Shown piece by piece: positions 8,390 to 17,226 of a stretch of 64,000 bases of DNA (within the stretch, counting starts at the first letter, position 1; each line of letters begins with the position of its first letter). A model generated the notes under the pieces. The model did no database searches. It saw nothing but the letters and a program-made list of their open reading frames with translations, and was not told the origin of the DNA. The stretch covers positions 1 to 64,000 of the forward strand of contig JAFXQK010000073.1 of assembly GCA_017527205.1 (NCBI GenBank), given 5' to 3'. A program made the position numbers and the translations under genes. The stretch is from Lachnospiraceae bacterium (GTDB lineage: Bacteria > Bacillota > Clostridia > Lachnospirales > Lachnospiraceae).

Positions 8390-8989
8390 ATGAAGATTTA
8401 TGATATCTCACAGGAAGTTTTTTCTTGTAACGTGTTTCCAGGAGATCCATCGCCTGAGCGTCAGGTCATGTTGCAGATTTCTGAGGGTGCCGTCTGTAAT
8501 CTGACGGCATTCCAGATGTGTGCGCATAATGGAACGCACGTGGATGCACCGTATCACTTTATCAATGATGGAAAGACGATGGATCAGGTTGCGCTGGAGC
8601 GTTTTATTGGACATGCTTACGTGGCAGAGCATCAGGGAGACATTACGGCTGAGGATGCCATGGAGATTTTGGGAAAAGCAAGAGCGTTAGATGGACAGGC
8701 AGCAAAGCGAATTCTTGTCAAGGGGAAGGCCGTGATGACCGAGGAGGCAGCGAGGGTCTTTGCGGAGGCGGGGATCCTGCTTTTTGGCAATGAATCTCAG
8801 ACGGTTGGCCCGGAGGATGCACCGATGGCAGTGCATCTTATCATGCTGGGCGCGGAAATTGTACTGCTTGAGGGAATTCGGCTCGGAGAGGTCGACGAGG
8901 GCGTATATTTCTTAAACTGCGCGCCGCTCAACCTTGGAGGCGCTGACGGAGCACCTTGCAGGGCCATTCTCATCAGCCTTGATGAGTAA
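8390..8989 (+). CDS. Cyclase family protein (kynurenine-formamidase-like hydrolase)
   Basis: 199 residues from the ATG at 8390 behind GGAGGAAG. It carries the metal-binding signature of the cyclase/formamidase superfamily, HNGTHVDAPYHF (pattern H-x-G-T-H-x-D-x-P-x-H) at about residues 46-57, and the late motif NCAPLNLGGADGAP. Family members are Zn- or Mn-dependent amidohydrolases acting on N-formylkynurenine or related cyclic amides; no tryptophan-degradation genes are nearby, so the substrate is open. It is a single-gene unit. Confidence 0.85.
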   Translation: MKIYDISQEVFSCNVFPGDPSPERQVMLQISEGAVCNLTAFQMCAHNGTHVDAPYHFINDGKTMDQVALERFIGHAYVAEHQGDITAEDAMEILGKARALDGQAAKRILVKGKAVMTEEAARVFAEAGILLFGNESQTVGPEDAPMAVHLIMLGAEIVLLEGIRLGEVDEGVYFLNCAPLNLGGADGAPCRAILISLDE

Positions 8990-9160
8990 GTGTTTTACAC
9001 CAGAATGTCTTCCTTCGAGAAGTCGCAGACATCAAAGAAGGATGTCATAAGGACCTCGCAGGGTCGTCAAAAGTTCGTCAGATGGATCAGCAAAAAATAA
9101 TAGGATTTAAGTTGTGACGTCGGTAATAATATATTCAGAACAAAAGGAGGGTTACAGACA

Positions 9161-11167
9161 ATGATTTGGTACGTAAACGCAAAGGCAGGCCGTGATGGCA
9201 ATGGATCGAAGGAAATGCCGTTTAAGCAGATTGGTGATGCGGCAAAGGTTGCACAGCCGGGGGATGAGATTTTGGTTTTCCCTGGGACCTATCGGGAGTA
9301 CGTGGATCCGAAGCATGCCGGCAGGGAGGATGCGAGGATCACTTATAAGAGCGTGGAGCTCTTGGGAGCGCATATCACGGGAGCAGAGCTGCTTACGGGC
9401 TGGGTAAAATATCAGGGAGCAGGCGCGGAAAATGGCACCGTTTGGACTGCCAGCGTGGATAATAGTATTTTTGGTAGCTATAATCCCTATACGACCTTTG
9501 TCTATGGCGACTGGTATTTTGCGGGAAAGTCAAAGCATACGGGCTGCGTTTATATGAATGACAAGGCCTTTTATGAGGCGGCAAGCATTGAGGCCGTGAT
9601 TAAGGCGGAGAAATCGAAGACCTCATGGGTGCCTGAGGAGTCCGTTTATCAATGGTATGCGGAGCAGCAGGACGGTCGCACGGTATTTTATGTCAATTTC
9701 CAGGACAAGGATCCGAATCAGGAGAAGGTTGAGATCAATGTGCGCAGGGAATGCTTCTTCCCTTCAAAGACGGGCGTAGGCTTCATTACGGTCAGCGGTT
9801 TTAAGATCAGCAAGGCGGCAACGACCTGGGCGCCTCCCGCAGCTTTTCAGGACGGCATGATCGGCCCGAACTGGTCGAAGGGCTGGATCATTGAGGACTG
9901 TGAGATCAGTGACAGTAAGTGCGCCGGCATCTGTATCGGTAAGTATTATGATCCTGCAAACGATCATTATTTTACCTATAAGCATGTCAAGAGTCCTACG
10001 CAGATGGAGCGTGACGCCGTATGCCGCGGACAGTATCATGGATGGCTCAAGGAGAAGGTTGGCAGTCATATTATTCGTCGCAACAACATTCATAACTGCG
10101 AGCAGGGAGGCATTATTGGCCGTATGGGCGGCGTGTTCTCCATCATTGAGGACAATCACATTCATCACATCAACAACATGATGGAGCTGGGCGGCGCGGA
10201 GATCGCCGGCATCAAGATGCATGCGGCCATTGACGTAACGATGCGCAGGAATTACATTCATCATTGCACCATGGGCATCTGGACGGACTGGGAGGCACAG
10301 GGCACGCGCATCACGCAGAATCTCCTGCACGATAATCAGCGCCCTGTCTTCGCAGAGCGCCTTGGCGGCGGCATGGAGAGTCAGGACATTTTCGTTGAAG
10401 TAGGACATGGCCCGACGCTGATCGACAATAACATTCTTCTTTCCGACGTATCGCTCCGCATGGCAACGGAGGGCGTTGCGATGGTGCATAACCTGATCTG
10501 CGGCAGCTTTACCTTTGTCGGAGCAGGCTGTGACAATATGGTAGAAGGGAAGCTTCGTCAGCGCTATACGCCGTATCACATTCCGCATCGCACGGAGGTT
10601 TGCGGCTTTATGACAATCCTTCACGGTGATGACAGATTTTACAATAATATCTTTATCCAGAAGTGGCCTTCAGGTAAGGAAGGCAGGGATCAGGATAATT
10701 ATGAGGTGGGTACGCACGTATTTGAGGAGTATCCGACCTATGACGAATGGATTTCCTGGTTTGACATGGACACCGATACGCCTGACATGGGCAAGCTTGA
10801 CAAGTATCATCACAGACACCTTCCCGTTTGGAGCGCAGGCAATGTTTACTTAAACGGCGCGAAGGCCTGGACGAAGGAGCAAGGCGGTCTTGTGAATGAT
10901 CAGGACGCGGCGTATGTCGAGCTGGATGAGAATGGCGGAAATCCGATCCTGAAGACGAACGTATATGATCTGATCAAGGACTTTACTTGTTCCATGGTAT
11001 GTACCGATACTCTGGGCAAGGCCTTTGAGCCGGAGCAGCCCTTTGAGAATCCTGACGGAACGGACATCACCTTCGACCGCGATTACAAGGGAGACCACAG
11101 AGGCGTAAACGTACTTCCCGGACCCTTCGCAGAAGGCTGCAGCGTGGTTACGGGACTTTGGGGATAA
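9161..11167 (+). CDS. GH120-type beta-xylosidase (right-handed beta-helix)
   Basis: 668 residues, ATG preceded by GGAGGG. The whole sequence matches my recollection of the GH120 beta-xylosidase XylC family: start with NAKAGRDGNGS and PFKQIGDAA, INVRRECFFP, AATTWAPPAAFQDG, GPNWSKGWIIED, and WEAQGTRITQN. Known GH120 catalytic residues are an Asp nucleophile in the L/T-D-W-E-A-Q-G motif and a Glu acid/base in F-V-E-V-x-H-G-P; here they are D376 and E413. No signal peptide is present, so it should cleave imported xylo-oligosaccharides in the cytoplasm. It lies alone; 8990-9160 shows two small hairpins and no gene. Confidence 0.88.
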   Translation: MIWYVNAKAGRDGNGSKEMPFKQIGDAAKVAQPGDEILVFPGTYREYVDPKHAGREDARITYKSVELLGAHITGAELLTGWVKYQGAGAENGTVWTASVDNSIFGSYNPYTTFVYGDWYFAGKSKHTGCVYMNDKAFYEAASIEAVIKAEKSKTSWVPEESVYQWYAEQQDGRTVFYVNFQDKDPNQEKVEINVRRECFFPSKTGVGFITVSGFKISKAATTWAPPAAFQDGMIGPNWSKGWIIEDCEISDSKCAGICIGKYYDPANDHYFTYKHVKSPTQMERDAVCRGQYHGWLKEKVGSHIIRRNNIHNCEQGGIIGRMGGVFSIIEDNHIHHINNMMELGGAEIAGIKMHAAIDVTMRRNYIHHCTMGIWTDWEAQGTRITQNLLHDNQRPVFAERLGGGMESQDIFVEVGHGPTLIDNNILLSDVSLRMATEGVAMVHNLICGSFTFVGAGCDNMVEGKLRQRYTPYHIPHRTEVCGFMTILHGDDRFYNNIFIQKWPSGKEGRDQDNYEVGTHVFEEYPTYDEWISWFDMDTDTPDMGKLDKYHHRHLPVWSAGNVYLNGAKAWTKEQGGLVNDQDAAYVELDENGGNPILKTNVYDLIKDFTCSMVCTDTLGKAFEPEQPFENPDGTDITFDRDYKGDHRGVNVLPGPFAEGCSVVTGLWG

Positions 11168-11215
11168 GGCTTCTTGGCGGCATTTTCGAGGATTTGAATT
11201 AACGACGAACTCATG

Positions 11216-11249
11216 CACCCGCAGTGTTTTTTGCACTGTGGGTGTTTTT
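11216..11249 (+). terminator. Terminator after the GH120 gene
   Basis: Perfect 11-bp stem CACCCGCAGTG / CACTGTGGGTG (one G-T pair) with a 7-nt loop and GTTTTT tail. Confidence 0.75.
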
Positions 11250-11395
11250 CGTAGAGGCATATGTTCCTGAATCGAGGATATATTTTCGTTGTAAAAAGCG
11301 TTCGTGCGTGTTATGCTTCATAGTAGTGATGCATCCTATGTGTCAAAGCAAATTAGTCACGCATCCTAGGGAAGCATGGGAAAGGAGGCGCAAAG

Positions 11396-12673
11396 ATGCC
11401 AAAGGAAGAACAGGTCGTTTGGAAGCCTGACAGCAGTAATATCTATGAGCGTTTTATTGAGCAGTATGACGAAGCGATCAGCGGCGAGAAGGAGCTGACG
11501 GCAGGCGATCAGGACACGCGTTATGCCTTAAAGCTTCAGCAGGAGCGCCTTCGGGAAAAGGGCGTGAAAATGCGCTATCGGATCACGCCGAGAGGCTTTA
11601 TGGCAGATGGAAAGAGTCTGCCTAAAAAGTGGATGGATCAGCATTATGTCAGTGAGATGGCGTATTATACCTCTCTTTGGGAGCGCGAGATTGAGACGCG
11701 AGAGGGAAAGACCTATCGTCAAAAGAGCAAAATGACCATTTATGAGACCAAGACGGACGTGATTGGCGGCGTCAATGTCGAAGAGGAGATCTACGTTTGT
11801 CCTGGATGCGGCGCGCCCTCCAAGATTAAGGATCTGTTAAACGGCTGTCAGTACTGTGGTTCTAAATTTCAGATGAGCGAGCTTTATCCAACGATCACGA
11901 GTCATTATTTGGTTAGGGATTTTTCCTTTACCAAGGACGAAATGAAAAAGCATCTGATGAAATTCATGATCGGGACGGGTATTGGTACGTTCATTTTCGG
12001 CATCATTATCAGGGCGGTGAAAGGAATGCTTCTTCCGCTGACGGTGGGGGGAATCATTTCTTTATTGCTGATCTCAGCGTTTAGCGGCGTTGTTTTGGGG
12101 TATTTTTTGTCTTCTTACGCTTTGATTGGGTCATTGGTTAAGCAGGCTGGCCGTACCGTGCCAATGATGGGCGCGATTGGCGCCGGAAAGCGCTTTGAGT
12201 TTTTTATGAAAAAGTACAGCCCTGAGTTTTCTTATGAATACCTCACGGGCAAAACCGTTGCCATGTTAAAGATGATCCTGTTTGCAAAAGATGCGCAGGA
12301 GCTGCCGTTTTATTTGGGGAAGCCCTTGGGGGATCGTTTTCAGGACCTTGTGGACATTTTGTTCCGCGGCGCCATGAATTTTAAGGGTATGAAGGAACAA
12401 AATGGCTATCTTCACGTGACGGTGGACGTCTTTTTGGAAAATGCTTACGTGACGGATGGAAAGGTCCGGGCGAACAAGGATGAAAAGCTGCGCGTGACGC
12501 TGGTGAAGAATCTGAACATGCCCATACAGTATCATTTTTCCATCAAGAAGCTGGAATGTCCGACCTGTCATGGCAGCTTTGACGCCACAAAGAACAAAAC
12601 CTGCCCGTATTGCGGCGGAACCTATCGCATTGAGGATGCAGACTGGGCCATTGAAGACATTCAGGTATTATAA
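11396..12673 (+). CDS. Zinc-ribbon membrane protein of unknown function
   Basis: 425 residues, ATG 8 nt after AGGAGG. Visible parts: a soluble N-terminus (1-130), a four-cysteine zinc ribbon (C135, C138, C151, C154), two membrane segments at about 191-208 and 211-240, a soluble domain (about 255-385) and a second zinc ribbon at the C-terminus (C388, C391, C403, C406). The central soluble domain could be TIM44-like, as in other bacterial zinc-ribbon/TIM44-like proteins, but I cannot confirm it. It is followed after 24 bp by a glycosyltransferase, probably co-transcribed. Confidence 0.65.
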   Translation: MPKEEQVVWKPDSSNIYERFIEQYDEAISGEKELTAGDQDTRYALKLQQERLREKGVKMRYRITPRGFMADGKSLPKKWMDQHYVSEMAYYTSLWEREIETREGKTYRQKSKMTIYETKTDVIGGVNVEEEIYVCPGCGAPSKIKDLLNGCQYCGSKFQMSELYPTITSHYLVRDFSFTKDEMKKHLMKFMIGTGIGTFIFGIIIRAVKGMLLPLTVGGIISLLLISAFSGVVLGYFLSSYALIGSLVKQAGRTVPMMGAIGAGKRFEFFMKKYSPEFSYEYLTGKTVAMLKMILFAKDAQELPFYLGKPLGDRFQDLVDILFRGAMNFKGMKEQNGYLHVTVDVFLENAYVTDGKVRANKDEKLRVTLVKNLNMPIQYHFSIKKLECPTCHGSFDATKNKTCPYCGGTYRIEDADWAIEDIQVL

Positions 12674-12697
12674 TAAACTAAACTGGAAGGTGCAGGC

Positions 12698-13723
12698 ATG
12701 AAGCTTAGTATCATTGTTCCCGTTTACAACATGAATCATGACGGCAATCTGACGTTTTGTCTGGATTCCTTAATCAATCAGACCATCACGGACTATGAAA
12801 TTATCGCGGTGGATGATGCTTCCACGGATGATTCCTATGCCGTGCTACAGGAGTATGAAAAGAACTATCCCGAGAGGTTTCGGGCAGTCACTTATCCCGT
12901 AAATCGGCATCAGGGCGGCGCCAAAAACGAGGGCCTAAAGCTTGCCAAGGGCGAGTGGATTGGCTTTATTGACAGTGATGACTGGATTACGCCGGATTAT
13001 TATGAAAGGCTCCTGCAAAAGGCTGAGGAGACGGGGGCGGATCTCGTCGGATGCAACTATGGCATCGTTTCGGAGCACTCCTTTGAACCGGGGCGTACTG
13101 TCAGAAATTTCCAACCGGACCAGGTAGGACCGCTTACCCTGGAGAGAAAAAAAAGGTATCTTGTCAGACCGGGCAGTATGGTCGTTAAGATCTATAAGCA
13201 TGCAGTGCTTCGCGAAAATCAGTTAACCTTTCCGGAAGGAATCTTTTATGAGGACAACTGCGCAAGCCGTGTCTGGGGCGCGTATTTTCAGCATTATGAG
13301 GTCATTGATGAGCCGCTCTATTATTACTATCAGCACGAGGCCTCCACGGTTCACGTGATCACGGAGGAACGGTGCAGGGATCGCATGACGGCCATGGAGC
13401 TCTTGGTTCAAGAGTATCAAAAACGCGGACTATATGAAACCTTTAAAGATGAGATCGAGTGCGCCTATACGGAGCTATATTTTCGTATTACACTGTTTAG
13501 CTACATGATTGGGTGTAAGAAAAAAAGGCTCTCGTTTGTCAAGGAGCTGAGAAGGGGTCTGCTTGACAGATTTCCGGATTTTAGGCAAAATAGATATTAC
13601 AACGTACCAGATGCGGAAGAGAGGAAGATGGTGGAGCTCTGCATGAAGTCTCCTGCGTTGTTTTTCTGGTATTATTCTCTTCTCTGGAAATATAGAAATT
13701 TCAAAAAAGCAAGGAAATCATAG
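12698..13723 (+). CDS. Family 2 glycosyltransferase
   Basis: 341 residues with a GT-A fold N-terminus: KLSIIVPVYNMN at the start, DYEIIAVDDASTDDS (about 31-45), and GEWIGFIDSDDWI (about 85-97) holding the DxD motif. The C-terminal 100 residues are basic and end in KYRNFKKARKS. GT2 enzymes of this shape transfer a sugar from a nucleotide donor to cell-wall or capsule glycans at the membrane. GGAAGG precedes the ATG. No other polysaccharide genes are nearby, so the acceptor is unknown. Confidence 0.9.
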   Translation: MKLSIIVPVYNMNHDGNLTFCLDSLINQTITDYEIIAVDDASTDDSYAVLQEYEKNYPERFRAVTYPVNRHQGGAKNEGLKLAKGEWIGFIDSDDWITPDYYERLLQKAEETGADLVGCNYGIVSEHSFEPGRTVRNFQPDQVGPLTLERKKRYLVRPGSMVVKIYKHAVLRENQLTFPEGIFYEDNCASRVWGAYFQHYEVIDEPLYYYYQHEASTVHVITEERCRDRMTAMELLVQEYQKRGLYETFKDEIECAYTELYFRITLFSYMIGCKKKRLSFVKELRRGLLDRFPDFRQNRYYNVPDAEERKMVELCMKSPALFFWYYSLLWKYRNFKKARKS

Positions 13724-13726
13724 GTT

Positions 13727-13874
13727 GTTCCCCTGCGGCTGCAGGGGAATCATTTGTTAGCGAGGAAAGGAAACAAGCGACCGCGAAGCGGGCATTTGTT
13801 TCCTACAGAGCGTGCACGAAATAAAATCATAAGCTGCGAAGCAGCGACAGATGCCGAAGGCAGCTGGATTTTAT
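13727..13874. repeat. Cluster of three hairpin-forming inverted repeats
   Basis: Three inverted repeats sit in the gap between two genes: CCCCTGC / GCAGGGG (13733-13750), AGGAAACAA ... TTGTTTCCT with inner CCGC / GCGG (13768-13804), and ATAAAATC ... GATTTTAT with inner GCTGC / GCAGC (13821-13874). The nested style is like the element at 27886-28050. The first may terminate the glycosyltransferase transcript, but there is no clear T run. Confidence 0.55.
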
Positions 13875-13891
13875 GAGGGAAAGAGGAAAAC

Positions 13892-15094
13892 ATGAGTCAG
13901 GCAAGCGTAATCTTAAAAAAAGGTGAAGGCCGTACGATCAAGGCGGGCGGCGCGTGGATTTATGATAATGAGATTGATAAGATCGAGGGAGAATTTACGA
14001 ATGGTGACGTCGTGGAAATCCATGATTTCGACGGGTATTTCATGGGGCGCGGCTTTATCAATACGAATTCGAAGATCACCGTGAGGCTTCTGTCACGCAA
14101 GAAGGATGCCGTCATTGACGAGGCATTTATGGCGCAGCGCGTAAGGGATGCCTGGAATTATCGCAAGGAGGTCATTGACACCTCTAGCTGCCGCGTGATC
14201 TTTGGAGAAGCGGACTTTTTACCGGGAATTGTCGTTGATAAGTTTTCGGACGTGCTGGTGGTAGAGTCGCTGGCGCTGGGAATTGACAAGTGGAAGGTGA
14301 CGATCCTTGATGCGCTGAAGGCAGTGATGAAGGAGGACGGCATTACGATTCGCGGCGTCTATGAGCGAAGTGATGCCAAGGTGCGCCTGAAGGAAGGCAT
14401 GGAGCCAAGTAAGGGCTTTATCGGAGAACCCTTTGACACGAAGGTGGAGATCGTTGAGAATGGCGTGCACTATCTGGTGGACGTCGAGGATGGCCAGAAG
14501 ACAGGATTTTTCCTGGATCAAAAGAATAATCGTGCCAGCATTCACAAGCTCTGCAAGGGGAAGAAGGTGCTGGACTGCTTTACGCACACGGGATCCTTCG
14601 CATTGAATGCAGGCATTGCGGGCGCGGAGAGTGTGCTTGGCGTGGATGCGTCTCAGCTGGCCGTAGACCAGGCGACGGAGAACGCTGTGCTGAATCACTT
14701 GGAGGACAATGTGAAATTCCAATGCGCGGATGTCTTCGAGCTTCTGCCGGAGCTTGAGGCGAAGGGGGAGAAATATGACGTGGTTATTTTGGATCCGCCT
14801 GCCTTTACGAAGTCCCGCAACTCCATTAAGCAGGCCGTTAAGGGCTATCGCGAGATCAACGTGCGCGGCCTGAAGCTTGTGAAAAACGGCGGTTATCTTT
14901 GTACCTGTTCCTGCTCGCATTTCATGGATCCTGAGCTCTTTGCCAAGACGATCCGCGAGGCAGCAGTCGGCGCACACAAGCGCCTGCGTCAGGTCGAGTT
15001 TCGCACCCAGGGACCGGATCATCCAATCCTTTGGGCGGCCGAGACGAGCTACTACCTCAAGTTCTACGTCTTCCAGGTGGTGGAGGAGAAATAG
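13892..15094 (+). CDS. Class I SAM-dependent rRNA methyltransferase, RlmI-like
   Basis: 400 residues with an N-terminal PUA domain (1-80, ASVILKKGEGRTIKAGGAWI start), a linker domain, and a Rossmann methyltransferase domain: motif I VLDCFTHTGSFALNAG, acidic motif VLGVDAS, catalytic motif LDPPAF (D301) and CTCSCSH, where a cysteine is the presumed nucleophile for m5C formation. This layout is that of RlmI (23S rRNA m5C1962 methyltransferase) and its paralogues; which base is modified cannot be read here. The start has GGGAAAGAGG upstream. Confidence 0.87.
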   Translation: MSQASVILKKGEGRTIKAGGAWIYDNEIDKIEGEFTNGDVVEIHDFDGYFMGRGFINTNSKITVRLLSRKKDAVIDEAFMAQRVRDAWNYRKEVIDTSSCRVIFGEADFLPGIVVDKFSDVLVVESLALGIDKWKVTILDALKAVMKEDGITIRGVYERSDAKVRLKEGMEPSKGFIGEPFDTKVEIVENGVHYLVDVEDGQKTGFFLDQKNNRASIHKLCKGKKVLDCFTHTGSFALNAGIAGAESVLGVDASQLAVDQATENAVLNHLEDNVKFQCADVFELLPELEAKGEKYDVVILDPPAFTKSRNSIKQAVKGYREINVRGLKLVKNGGYLCTCSCSHFMDPELFAKTIREAAVGAHKRLRQVEFRTQGPDHPILWAAETSYYLKFYVFQVVEEK

Positions 15095-15160
15095 AAACAG
15101 ATATTAAAAAAATATAAATTGTGGAAAAACACTGGTTTTATAAGATGGATTGTGTATAAT

Positions 15161-15310
15161 ATCATCATAGGTGTTTATCCATTATAACAAGCTCTTTCGC
15201 ACTTGAAAGTGTTTTTTGGCTGACGAGGCCATATATGAAAGAATCATTTGACCGACGAGGTCGCTCTGGTTTGCCAGAGTAGGGTATGGTTAGCGCCATA
15301 CCCTTTTTTA
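15161..15310 (+). ncRNA. Structured RNA upstream of the MazF-like gene (candidate antitoxin RNA)
   Basis: Downstream of a TATAAT at 15155-15160 lie, in order: CACTT/AGTG hairpin, TGGC-tgacgag-GCCA (15217-15231), GAC-cgacgag-GTC (15250-15262), CTCTGG/CCAGAG (15264-15279) and a 9-bp terminator (15281-15309). The second and third hairpins share the loop GACGAG while the stem changes G-C to A-T, a compensatory change. An RNA with repeats, a terminator and then a toxin gene is the layout of type III toxin-antitoxin loci. Function is inference. Confidence 0.5.
15281..15309 (+). terminator. Terminator between structured RNA and toxin-like gene
   Basis: Perfect 9-bp stem AGGGTATGG / CCATACCCT, 6-nt loop, TTTTTT tail. 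It would uncouple most RNA from the gene starting at 15340. Confidence 0.85.
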
Positions 15311-15339
15311 TTCATAACTAAATAAAGGAGGGGTGCTTA

Positions 15340-15993
15340 TTGAAAGAATATCTAAAAGCACAAAGCAAAACCAATGAGGCCGTATTGGGTAATGGTTTTA
15401 GCGCTGATGAACTCGAACGGTTTTCCAAGTCTGATTATCGATGGGCGGAGAACAGAAACAAACAATTTCGACAAAGAATAGTGAAGAAAGGGGAAATTTA
15501 TCAATTTGAATTTGGAAAAAACTTTATTCCTGAAATGTCTTATGAACACCGTGGACTTATAATTGGCGTTAAGCAAAAGTTACTCTATGTTCTGCCAATC
15601 TTTTCGTATGATTCTACTAAATATCCGGATGTATTCCATCCAATAGATTCTCCAAACTCAAAAAGTGAAATGCTCTTACTAAAAAGCAGTGAATTTGTAT
15701 TTATAAATCATGATTCCGTACTAAAACTGAACGATATTAGAACGGTTAGTGTCAATCGAATTCTTTATCAACATAGTGGTCGAATTGATCCCGCCTCAAA
15801 AACATATATGCTAATTGAATCTCTATGCCTTAGAAAGTATTTTCCTGTTTTTTATCATGAATATGAAAAAAATACTAAGATTATTGAGGAATTAAACCAA
15901 AAGGTAAGTATGCTTGCTGAGGAAAAAGAAAAACAAGAAGTAACGATCAAAGACCTTTGTGCAAAGATTGAAGCGATAAAGAGAGATGTTTAA
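15340..15993 (+). CDS. MazF/PemK-like protein with C-terminal coiled coil (putative toxin)
   Basis: 217 residues from a TTG start 7 nt after AGGAGG. Residues about 45-170 follow the MazF/PemK pattern: KKGEIYQFEFGKN at the domain start, EHRGLIIGVKQ, and VLKLNDIRTVSVNRI, which lines up with the conserved D-Q-I-R-T strand of MazF toxins. The last 40 residues are charged and heptad-like (IIEELNQKVSMLAEEKEKQ). MazF-fold proteins, including the ToxN/AbiQ toxins of type III systems, are endoribonucleases; here no protein antitoxin precedes the gene, but a structured RNA with a terminator does. AT-rich, unlike its neighbours. Toxin activity is inference. Confidence 0.62.
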   Translation: MKEYLKAQSKTNEAVLGNGFSADELERFSKSDYRWAENRNKQFRQRIVKKGEIYQFEFGKNFIPEMSYEHRGLIIGVKQKLLYVLPIFSYDSTKYPDVFHPIDSPNSKSEMLLLKSSEFVFINHDSVLKLNDIRTVSVNRILYQHSGRIDPASKTYMLIESLCLRKYFPVFYHEYEKNTKIIEELNQKVSMLAEEKEKQEVTIKDLCAKIEAIKRDV

Positions 15994-16001
15994 TAATCAA
16001 A

Positions 16002-16030
16002 TTGACCCTAATTTCTATTTTTGTTATACT
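16002..16030 (+). promoter_or_regulatory. Sigma-A promoter of the nuclease/ATPase pair
   Basis: TTGACC, 17-nt spacer, TATACT, 69 bp before the start of the exonuclease gene. Confidence 0.7.
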
Positions 16031-16098
16031 GAATAGGTAGAGTGTATGAGAAAAATAAGTAGGTTGAAAGCAGATAGACGAGAAAGGATCGTAAGAAA

Positions 16099-17226
16099 TT
16101 GAAGCTAATACATACGGCGGATTTGCATTTGGATTCGAAATTAAAGCGGCATTTGGATGACCGACGGGCAAAGGAACGGCGGGATGAGCTCCTGATCAGT
16201 TTTCAGAGGCTGGTTTCATATGCCGTAAAGGAAGGCGTGGAAGCCATCTTGATCGCGGGAGATCTTTTTGACGTAACGCAGATCTCGGCGACGGCGAGAA
16301 ATGCAGTATATGCGGCAATGAAGGAACACTCTGAAATTTTGTTCTTTTATCTTCGCGGGAATCATGATGCGGACGCATTTTTGGAGGACGTGAAGGAGCG
16401 ATTTGGCGCCTTGCCGGAGAATTTAAGGCTCTTTTCGGACAAGTGGACAAGCTATACGCTGAATGGCACGGATGGCGTGAGCGTGGAAATCACGGGTGCG
16501 GAGATGAACGCGGAGAACAAGGGGGAGCTTGCGGTCTCTTTGTTGCTGGATCAAAAGAGAAAAAACATTGTGATGCTTCATGGCCAGGAGGTGGAGACCG
16601 CCGGCAAGATGGACGCGGAGGTCATTCCGCTTCGGGAGTATAAGAATAAGGGCATTGATTACATGGCGCTTGGACACATTCATGCGCCAAAGCTGGAGAA
16701 GCTGGATGCGCGCGGGGTTTATGCCTACGCGGGATGCTTGGAGGGCCGCGGTTTCGATGAATGCGGACCGCGCGGTTTTTATCTGTTAGAGGTGACGGAG
16801 GAAGGCATTCAGGCAAGCTTTGTTCCCTTTGCAAAGCGCCTCATGCATGAACTGACGGTGGACGTATCAGACGCGCTGACTTCGGATGATGCAGTGGCAC
16901 TAACGAGGAAGGCTGCCGAGCAGGCGCAGGTATCCGAAAAGGACATGGTGAAGGTGATCCTAAGCGGTGAAACTTCGATGGACGCACAGCTTGATGAGGG
17001 CTATATCGCGAAGTCTTTGGAAGAAGATTTTTATTTCGTCAAGGTCGTAGACAAGACGGTTCCGAAGGTAGATTATGACAGCTTTGCCTTGGACATTTCC
17101 TTAAAGGGCGAGTATGTGCGGAGCATTAAGGCGGCCGTGCAGGCGGGTGAACTGGAGCCTGAACAGGCTGCGGACATGATCAGGCTGGGCATCAGGCTTC
17201 TTGCCGGAGAGGAGAAGCTGGTATGA
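16099..17226 (+). CDS. DNA repair exonuclease, SbcD/Mre11-like (YhaO type)
   Basis: 375 residues, TTG start with GAAAGG upstream. The metallophosphoesterase motifs are complete: HTADLHLDS (D-x-H), GDLFDV, RGNHDAD, HGQEV and GHIHAP, which together bind two Mn ions. This is the Mre11/SbcD nuclease fold; the size and partner fit Bacillus YhaO. It overlaps the next gene by 4 bp (ATGA), so the two products are translationally coupled and should form a nuclease-ATPase complex for DNA ends. Confidence 0.9.
   Translation: MKLIHTADLHLDSKLKRHLDDRRAKERRDELLISFQRLVSYAVKEGVEAILIAGDLFDVTQISATARNAVYAAMKEHSEILFFYLRGNHDADAFLEDVKERFGALPENLRLFSDKWTSYTLNGTDGVSVEITGAEMNAENKGELAVSLLLDQKRKNIVMLHGQEVETAGKMDAEVIPLREYKNKGIDYMALGHIHAPKLEKLDARGVYAYAGCLEGRGFDECGPRGFYLLEVTEEGIQASFVPFAKRLMHELTVDVSDALTSDDAVALTRKAAEQAQVSEKDMVKVILSGETSMDAQLDEGYIAKSLEEDFYFVKVVDKTVPKVDYDSFALDISLKGEYVRSIKAAVQAGELEPEQAADMIRLGIRLLAGEEKLV

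Noticed and set aside
15340-15993. Type II toxin-antitoxin pair with a small protein antitoxin
   Set aside because: No small open frame with a ribosome site precedes the toxin-like gene; the upstream sequence is an RNA-like structure ending in a terminator.
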